Below the pieces are notes generated by a model. The model did no database searches. It was not told where the DNA came from and was given only the letters and a program-made list of their open reading frames with translations. Both the position numbers and the translations under genes were made by a program. From the NCBI GenBank assembly GCA_964438735.1, contig CAYTLW010000033.1, positions 1-63,896 on the forward strand: a stretch of 63,896 bases of DNA. Reading direction: 5' to 3'. Position 1 is the first letter of the stretch. Each line of letters opens with the position of its first letter. This stretch comes from CAYTLW01 sp964438735 (lineage in GTDB: Bacteria > Myxococcota_A > UBA9042). Below, piece after piece: positions 17,301 through 23,300 of the stretch.

Positions 17301-19263
17301 CGACGCCCGTGGCGCACTTGCCATTGGTACAGCGTTCGCCCTGAGTGCAGGAGTCCTTGTCATCGCACGGTCCGGTGAAAGTTGGGAACGCGCACTTGCC
17401 CGTCTGGAGATCACAGGTGTCCTTGGTGCAGGCGTTGGAGTCCGTGCACAGCTTGGGCAGACCGACCACGCAGGTGCCGGCCACGTTGCACTTGTCGCCG
17501 ATCGTGCAGAGATCGCCGTCATCGCAGGGCTGCCCGGGCGCGATGGGGGTGAAGGTGCAGTCGCCGGTCTTGGCGATGCAGCCGTCCTTGGTGCAGCCCA
17601 GGCCGTCGTTGCAGGGGATGGCCACGCCGATGCAGTTGCCCTCAGCGCTGCAGACATCCTTGTACGTGCACAGGCTGCCGTCGCTGCATGAGGCGCCTGG
17701 CTTCATCTTGGCGTGACCACAGGCGGCCGTCTTCTTGTCGCAGCTATCGGACGTGCAGCCGTCGCCATCGGAACAGTCCTTCGGCGGACCGATCTTGCAT
17801 TTGCCCTTGTCGCACTTGTCGCCCACGGTACAGGCGTCGCCGTCGCCGGCGCAGGGTTTGCCGTCCGGCGGCTTGTAGTTGTGGCCGCAGTTGCCCGTGT
17901 CCTTGAAGCAGACATCGACCGTGCACGCCTCCTTGTCGTCGCAATCCTTGGCTTTGCCCGACTTGCAGGCGCCGGCGGCGCAGGCGTCCTTCAGCGTGCA
18001 TGCGTCGCCGTCGTCACAGGGCGCGGTATTGGGCTTGAAGACGCAACCCTTGGTCTTGTCGCAGGAGTCGTCGGTGCAGTTCTTCTTGTCGTCACAGGTG
18101 ATGGCCTTGCCCATGCACAGGCCCTTGGCGCAGGTGTCGCCGTTGGTGCAGGCGTCGCTGTCGGTGCACTTGGCGCCATCTTCCTTGGTGGTCGCCACAC
18201 ACTTGCCCGATTCGTTGTCGCAGTAGCCCTTGAGGCAATCCGACTTGAAGGTGCAGTCCTTGGCCTCGCCGCCCTTGCAGGCGCCGCCGATGCAGATGTC
18301 ACCGCTGGTGCACAGGTCGCCATCCTCGCAGGGCGCCACGTCGGCTTTCGTCTCGATGGAGCATTTGCCGGTCTTGGCGTCGCACTTGGCGACCTTGCAG
18401 GGTGCCCCGCCGGGGCACTTCTTGGCCGCACCTTTGCACGCACCGGATGCGCAGGCGTCCTTGTCGGTGCAGGGGTCGCCGTCATCGCAACCCTTGCCGT
18501 CGTCGTTGGTGACCGTGCAACCCGCTGCCGGATCACAGGCTTCGGTGGTGCAACCGTTGCCATCATCGCATTCGATCTGGGCGCCGGCGCATTTGCCGGC
18601 CTTGCAGGCGTCCTTGTCTGTGCACTTGCTGTTGTCATCGCAGGTCTTGCCGTCGGCCAGGTTGGCGAACTTGCAGCCGCCCTCGTTGGGATCGCAGGTG
18701 CCCGCAGTGCAGGGGTTGCCGTCGTCGCACTTCTTGGCGCCGCCGGCGACACATTTGCCTCCCTTGCAGCTGTCCCCGTCGGTGCAGGGGCTGCCGTCGT
18801 CACATGGCCCGCCTTCAGCTACCGGTGAGTGGTTGCATTGCTTCTCGCTGCTGTTGCACTCGTCCGTGGTGCAGGAGTCTCCGTCAGTGCAGCTGTCCTC
18901 GTCGGTCTTGCCGTCGCAATCGTCGTCGAGGCCGTTGCAGATCTCCTTTGTGCAACCGGGTTTGCCGGCGTCGATGGCGGCATCGTTGCCGCCGCCATCG
19001 GTCTGGCCTGCATCCACCGGTGTCGTGCTGGCATCATCACCGCCCTTGGGCGGGCCCGAGTCCACCTGAGCTGCGGTATCCACAGCCGGCCCCGTATCGG
19101 GCGTGGTGCTCACATCTGCGCCGCCGCCTTGATCTGGCGTGCCGCCGCCGGCGTCGGGTGTTTCTACGGTCTGGGTCTCGCCACAAGCCGCCGCGGCCAG
19201 CAAAACGCATAGCGCGGCCCAATGGCGAGGCATTCCAAGCCGCGCGAGTCGATCGTGCGCCAT
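14368..19263 (-). CDS. Giant Cys-rich lipoprotein with two six-repeat NHL propellers and a C-terminal jelly-roll-like domain
   Basis: A 1631-residue protein. The signal ends VLLAAAACGETQ, a good lipobox. A linker of Asp/Gly/Pro (about 30-100) leads to a MopE-like motif, CNGLDDDCDGKTDEDSC, then a CDDGxxCT stalk to about residue 648. NHL block 1 (about 649-985) has six repeats, each with a TxAGxG start and a VADxxNHRIRxV core. A Cys insertion (984-1085) separates it from NHL block 2 (about 1085-1400), also six repeats. After a short Cys module, residues about 1430-1631 form a beta-rich domain ending VGVLVDDVKILGTCPK, related in style to the MAM-like heads elsewhere in the window. The start is ATG 19263, with GGGGAG seven bases upstream (a GTG sits directly before it). 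Six NHL repeats make one wheel, so two wheels are expected. The ligand is unknown. Confidence 0.88.
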   Translation of the reverse strand: MAHDRLARLGMPRHWAALCVLLAAAACGETQTVETPDAGGGTPDQGGGADVSTTPDTGPAVDTAAQVDSGPPKGGDDASTTPVDAGQTDGGGNDAAIDAGKPGCTKEICNGLDDDCDGKTDEDSCTDGDSCTTDECNSSEKQCNHSPVAEGGPCDDGSPCTDGDSCKGGKCVAGGAKKCDDGNPCTAGTCDPNEGGCKFANLADGKTCDDNSKCTDKDACKAGKCAGAQIECDDGNGCTTEACDPAAGCTVTNDDGKGCDDGDPCTDKDACASGACKGAAKKCPGGAPCKVAKCDAKTGKCSIETKADVAPCEDGDLCTSGDICIGGACKGGEAKDCTFKSDCLKGYCDNESGKCVATTKEDGAKCTDSDACTNGDTCAKGLCMGKAITCDDKKNCTDDSCDKTKGCVFKPNTAPCDDGDACTLKDACAAGACKSGKAKDCDDKEACTVDVCFKDTGNCGHNYKPPDGKPCAGDGDACTVGDKCDKGKCKIGPPKDCSDGDGCTSDSCDKKTAACGHAKMKPGASCSDGSLCTYKDVCSAEGNCIGVAIPCNDGLGCTKDGCIAKTGDCTFTPIAPGQPCDDGDLCTIGDKCNVAGTCVVGLPKLCTDSNACTKDTCDLQTGKCAFPTFTGPCDDKDSCTQGERCTNGKCATGVDGDVNTVAGTGKGGFLDGESDKAQFQYPRDVAVHKDGTAVVADHNNHRIRIVGLNGKVGVLSGSGSASWLDGPGKTARFYYPSGVAIDRSNNTVYVADRTNQRIRIVGTDGKTGTLAGISAAGWKDGPGNQARFNNPEKLAVGPGGIVYVADTGNHRIRKVAPNGVVTTLAGGSAGFIDGKGASARFNAPLGIDVDKLGNVFVADSGNHRLRIVLPDGSVSTLAGSSAGYQNGQGAQARFNSPADVALSPAGYLVLSDRYNYRLRKVTISGMVTNLAGSGIAGWQDGPGASARFQQPWGVGADPFGNILVADTNNHRIRRSSVAKTVCDDGSACTIDSCQPAKGCQFAALKPGSKCEDGTKCTTGDLCDIKGACLGKKVNCDDGNKCTDDLCNPGSGKCTSINNSSPCNDGDMCSADKACSGGACKTIPIIATFTGSGQAGVKDGVGTSAGHYRPRGMDVDGLGIMYVVSYQHHRVRQVTPSGLVTTVAGSGTAGFKDGPGMQARFYYPTDVAVGPANNLYIADRNNHRIRKVAAGMVTTLAGSNSGFADGKGTSARFTYPEGIDVDKAGNIYVADSYNNRIRRITQAGVVNTVAGSSQGYQEGKGTSARFYRPGGVAVDAAGTIYVADTNNHRIRRVQPDGTTQLLAGAGKAGFNDAYGGAAMFYYPRDLAVAPGGDVYVADSNNNRVRAIDGNGGVTTAAGNGKAGYNDGKLDVAMLNYPAGVAVSNGALYIADYNNHRLRTLKANKKICNDFNACTNDSCDPKTGKCKFLAIPNCCSKEKLWLHFNDKGQSAGLEFASCAASTSYYSPKNCKSVSGAPGGKGWQVWTSPTSSMSQPGALYYGNPSAKNYNWGASAGTVRTPKVAVPAGAASLDLWFYYDTEGGTKYDQFKAFLIVDGVRVSVGAVLAPNEGAFFQKGQAPWTKPKSWFNVKTDISKWAGKVVQLEFYFNSGDTIGNATLGVLVDDVKILGTCPK

Positions 19264-19400
19264 CACCGGTCTCCCCTGTCAGGTGGGAACGTCGCCCCCC
19301 GTGGCTTGTCGTCACTCCACCGGATTACGCTACGGCACGCCCGGCCACGCCGCAAGTCCGCGCGCATGCGGGCAGCAGAATCCAAGCACATTCCGAACAC

Positions 19401-19455
19401 GATGTGACACGTTTGTGTTGACATTGTGATACAACGTATTACATTGGAACACGCC
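19401..19455 (+). promoter_or_regulatory. Probable promoter region with repeated TGT..ACA motifs
   Basis: This is the only clearly AT-richer stretch of the divergent gap between the NHL giant and the RHH-like gene. TTGACA sits at 19418-19423, and TGTGATACAAC follows with an extended -10 look at 19428-19433. Related motifs recur: TGTGACAC (19403-19410), TGTTGACA (19416-19423) and TGTGATACA. ACAC-GTTT-GTGT (19407-19418) is a small inverted repeat. Autoregulation by the RHH-like protein is a guess. The rest of 19264-19455 shows nothing further. Confidence 0.35.
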
Positions 19456-19989
19456 ATGACCAAGAAGACACGCAAAAAGAAGAGCACGACCCCACCCGAG
19501 GCCACCGCGGCAGGCGCCGAGAGCGCGGCCGAGGACGCTGCGAAGAGCGCGGATAAAGACTCCGCGAAGGACGCAGAGAAGGCCCCGCGCGTCGATTCCG
19601 GTCGACCGCGCAAGGAGCGGGTGCTGCACACCCGGGTGCCGGCGGTCCTGGACCAGGAGCTGCGCCGGGTGGCCAATTCCCTGCGTGTTCCGGTGTCCAA
19701 CGTCGTGCGCGCGCTGCTTGAAGATGCGCTGCATACGGTCGACGACTTCGGCCGCAAGCGCTCGCCCAAGGCCGCCCCGTCGGCGCCCTTGGCCGGCGTG
19801 GTCGGCTACCAGCGCCTGGTGCTGGCCAGAAAAGAGCGCTGCGTGCTCTCCGATCGAGAACTCGCCGCAGGCGAGGAGGCGTGGCTCGGCATTCGTGATG
19901 TGCCGGGACCGCGCGTCATCATCGCACCCGAGTGCCTGCCGGTCTCGGTGCGCAACCCCCAGGAGAATAAAGATGAAGCATCATCATGA
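19456..19989 (+). CDS. Ribbon-helix-helix-like protein with Lys/Ala-rich N-terminal tail
   Basis: A 177-residue protein. Residues 1-50 are a charged Lys/Ala/Glu/Asp tail (MTKKTRKKKSTTPPEA, then EDAAKSADKDSAKDAEK). Residues about 52-100 read like a ribbon-helix-helix: strand RVLHTRVPAVL, then two helices DQELRRVANSL and VSNVVRALLEDALHTV. The C-terminal part (about 115-165: GYQRLVLARKERCVLSDREL, then EEAWLGIRDVPGP) is conserved-looking but unrecognised. I chose ATG 19456; upstream GTG codons in frame lie in the promoter-like DNA. It overlaps the next gene by 17 bp, so the two are translationally coupled. It could be a DNA-binding regulator or a nucleoid- or granule-associated protein. Confidence 0.6.
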   Translation: MTKKTRKKKSTTPPEATAAGAESAAEDAAKSADKDSAKDAEKAPRVDSGRPRKERVLHTRVPAVLDQELRRVANSLRVPVSNVVRALLEDALHTVDDFGRKRSPKAAPSAPLAGVVGYQRLVLARKERCVLSDRELAAGEEAWLGIRDVPGPRVIIAPECLPVSVRNPQENKDEASS

Positions 19990-20188
19990 CCTCACCGCCC
20001 CGCAGGCGGATCTCGAAGATCAACTCCGCGAAGTGGTCGGCTTGGGTCGCATGTGGGCCCGCCATGGCCTGGATCTGGGCGCCCGCGCCCTTCAGGCGAG
20101 CGCGCGCACGCTGAGTGTCACAAGCGGAGCGCTGGATGCGTTGTCCCGCGAACTGCGCGACCGCCCGGCCGATCCCATCATCGACTGA
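19973..20188 (+). CDS. Small amphipathic protein, phasin-like in character
   Basis: A 71-residue protein starting MKHHHDLTAPQADLEDQLRE and continuing as a single helical stretch with regularly spaced Leu/Ala and alternating charges (VVGLGRMWARHGLDLGARAL, then TSGALDALSREL). The ATG at 19973 has AGGAG at 19961-19965, seven bases upstream, which decides the start even though it lies inside the 3' end of the RHH-like gene. Small helical proteins paired with a DNA-binding partner recall phasin/PhaR-type pairs, but there is no direct motif for that and no PHA gene nearby. Function unknown. Confidence 0.55.
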   Translation: MKHHHDLTAPQADLEDQLREVVGLGRMWARHGLDLGARALQASARTLSVTSGALDALSRELRDRPADPIID

Positions 20189-20346
20189 CCTCGATCACCT
20201 CCTTTGCACCCTCGTAAAGGAGACATGAGCTCCGGGCTCCTTCACAATTCCTCCTCAACCAGTCGCGCACAAACCGGCGGCAGCCGCTATGATGGCGAAG
20301 CCCCCGGTCCCCGCGCCAGTTGATATGGTGTCGTGGAGGACCTCTG
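20189..20346 (+). promoter_or_regulatory. Leader of the 24-unit Cys-repeat gene
   Basis: The sequence TATGAT at 20288-20293 resembles a -10 box 53 bp before the ATG at 20347, but no good -35 is seen 16-18 bp upstream. AAGGAG (20217-20222) can pair with CTCCTT (20237-20242), a possible terminator for the small upstream gene. GGAGGA at 20335-20340 is a strong Shine-Dalgarno site. Confidence 0.3.
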
Positions 20347-23300
20347 ATGAAGAGCAACAAGTTGTGGATTGGCGCCAGCCTGTGTGGGCTCATGGCGTCG
20401 ATGGTCGCTTGCACGGATGAGCAGGTGGTGTCGGGCCCAACCCCCGGTGTCACCGACAGCGGCAGCCCTGATGGTGGCGGCCAGATCGGCGACGACACGA
20501 CAACCAAGACAGACAGCGCGGTGGCGCCGGACGCCGGGGTGACGCCCCAGGATACGGCCCAGCCCCCCGTAGATGGCGGCACGCCGCCCGAAGATGCCGG
20601 CACGCCGCCGCCGGACGTGGTCGAGCCGCCCGAGGACGGTGGTACGCCGCCGCCAGACGTGGTGCTGCCCGAGGATGGCGGCACGCCGCCCGAAGATGGC
20701 GGAACCGTGATCGAGGACGGCGGCACACCGCCAGAAGACGGCGGCACACCGCCAGAAGACACAGGGCCGCCTCCGCCCGATGTGACCGAGCCTCCAGAAG
20801 ATGGCGGAACGACGCCTGAGGATGGCGGCGCACCACCGCCCGATATCGTCGCGCCGCCCGAAGATGCCGGCAGCACCGACGGTGGCGGAACACCGGATGG
20901 CGGCGGCGCGGCGGATGGTGGCGGCAACGCCGACGGCGGAACCCAGCCCCAGTGCCAGAGCATGGTCGACTGCCAGGCTGTGAAGACGGGCCCCTGCCAG
21001 GTGGCCGTCTGCAAGGGCGGAACGTGCGTGGTCGAGGCGGCCATCGACGGCGCCCAGTGCGACGACGGCAACGCCTGCACCCAAGTGGACGCATGCAAGA
21101 AGGGCAAATGTGCCTCAGGCGCGCCCAAGGTCTGCGACGACAACAACCCTTGCACGACCGATACCTGCGATGACAAAGCCGGCTGCCAGAGCGCCAACAA
21201 CAGCGGCGACTGCGACGACGGTGACGTCTGCACCGCGGGCGACGCGTGCAAGGATGGCAAGTGCGCCGCCGGCGCGCCCAAACCCTGCGACGACAACAAC
21301 CCCTGCACCGATGACAACTGCGACAAGACCAAGGGCTGCACCAGCACCAACAACACCGCCAAATGCGACGACGGCAGCAACTGCACCACCGGCGACGCCT
21401 GCAAGGACGGCACCTGCCAGGGCGGCAAGCCGGCGCCCTGCGATGACAACAACCCCTGCACCACCGAGACCTGTGACGCCGCTGGCGGCTGCAAGAGCGT
21501 GAACAACACCGCCTCGTGCAACGATGACGACGCCTGCACCGTGGGCGACAAGTGCGACGGCGGCAAGTGCAAGTCGGGCGCCGCGCAGAGCTGCGACGAC
21601 AAGAACCCGTGCACCACGGACTCGTGCGACGCGGCCAAGGGCTGCGTCAACGCCGCCAATACACAGAAGTGCAGCGACGGCAACGCCTGCACCACGGGCG
21701 ACGTCTGCAAGGCTGGCAAGTGCGCCGCCGGCGCGCCCACCAAGTGCGACGACAACAACCCCTGCACGACCAACACCTGCGACTCCAAGTCCGGCTGCAA
21801 GAGCGTCAACAACAAGCTGGGCTGCGACGATGGCAGCAAATGCACCACGGGCGACACCTGTAAGGACGGCACCTGCGTGCCCGGCAAACCCGCGCCCTGC
21901 GACGACAAGAACCCGTGCACCACCGAGACCTGCAACCCCGACGGCGGCTGCAAGAGCCTGCCCAATACGCTGGGCTGCAACGACGGCAACGCCTGCACCA
22001 CCAAGGACAAGTGCAGCAACGGCAGCTGCAAGGGCGGCGCCGCGCAGGCTTGCGATGACAGCAACCCGTGCACCACCGATTCCTGCGATCCCGCCAAGGG
22101 CTGCGCGCACAGCAACAACAAGGCCAAGTGCGAAGATGGCAACAAGTGCACCGCTGGCGACACCTGCAGCGCGGGCAAATGCAAGCCGGGCCAGGCGATC
22201 AAGTGCGATGACGGCAAGGTGTGCACCGACGACGCCTGCCTGCCGGCCTCCGGCTGCAGCCACAAGGCCAACAAGAAGGCCTGTGACGACGGCAACGTCT
22301 GCACCTTGAAGGACACCTGCAGCGGCGGCGCTTGCAAGGCGGGCGCACCGTCCAAGTGCGATGACGGCAACCCCTGCACCACCGACAAATGCGACACCAA
22401 GAAGGGTTGCACCAGCGTGCCCAACACCGCCAAGTGCAGCGACGGCGACGCCTGCACCTCCGGCGATACCTGCGCCAAGGGCAAATGCGTCGGCGGCGGC
22501 GCGGCCAAGTGCGACGACGGCAACAACTGCACCACCGACAGCTGCGACCCGAAGACCGGCTGCAAGTACGCGCCCAACGCGGGCCCGTGCAGTGACGGCA
22601 ACGTCTGCACCACCGGTGACACATGCGCCAAGGGCAAGTGCGGCGCCGGCAAACCCAAGAGCTGCAATGACGGCAACGCCTGCACCGACGACGCCTGTGA
22701 CAAGGCCAAGGGATGCACAAATATCGCCAACAACAAGCCCTGCTCCGACGGCAGCGTGTGCACGACCTCGGACACCTGCAAGGCGGGCATCTGTCAGCCG
22801 GGCAAACCCGCACCCTGCGACGACAAGAACCCCTGCACCACCGAGAAATGCGATCCCAACGGCGGCTGCAAGGCGGTCAACAACACCCTGACCTGCAACG
22901 ACGGCAACGCCTGCACCCTGGGCGAGGCCTGCTCGGGCGGCAAGTGCGCCGGCGGCAAGGCGCAGAGCTGCAACGACGGCAATCCCTGCACCGACGACGG
23001 CTGCGACGCCAAGAGCGGCTGCACCACCAAGGCCAACACCAAGGCCTGCGACAACGGCAACAAGTGCACCGCGGGCGACACATGCAAGGCTGGCAAATGC
23101 CTCGCCGGCACGCCCAAGTCCTGCGACGACAAGAACGTCTGCACGACCGACTCCTGCACGCCGTCCGCCGGGTGCAAGAACGCAGCCAACACCCTGCCCT
23201 GCAGCGACGGCAACAACTGCACGTTGATCGACCTCTGCAAGGCCGGTAAGTGCGTGCCGGGCAAGAAGATCGCCTGCGGTGACGGCAACGTCTGCACCAA

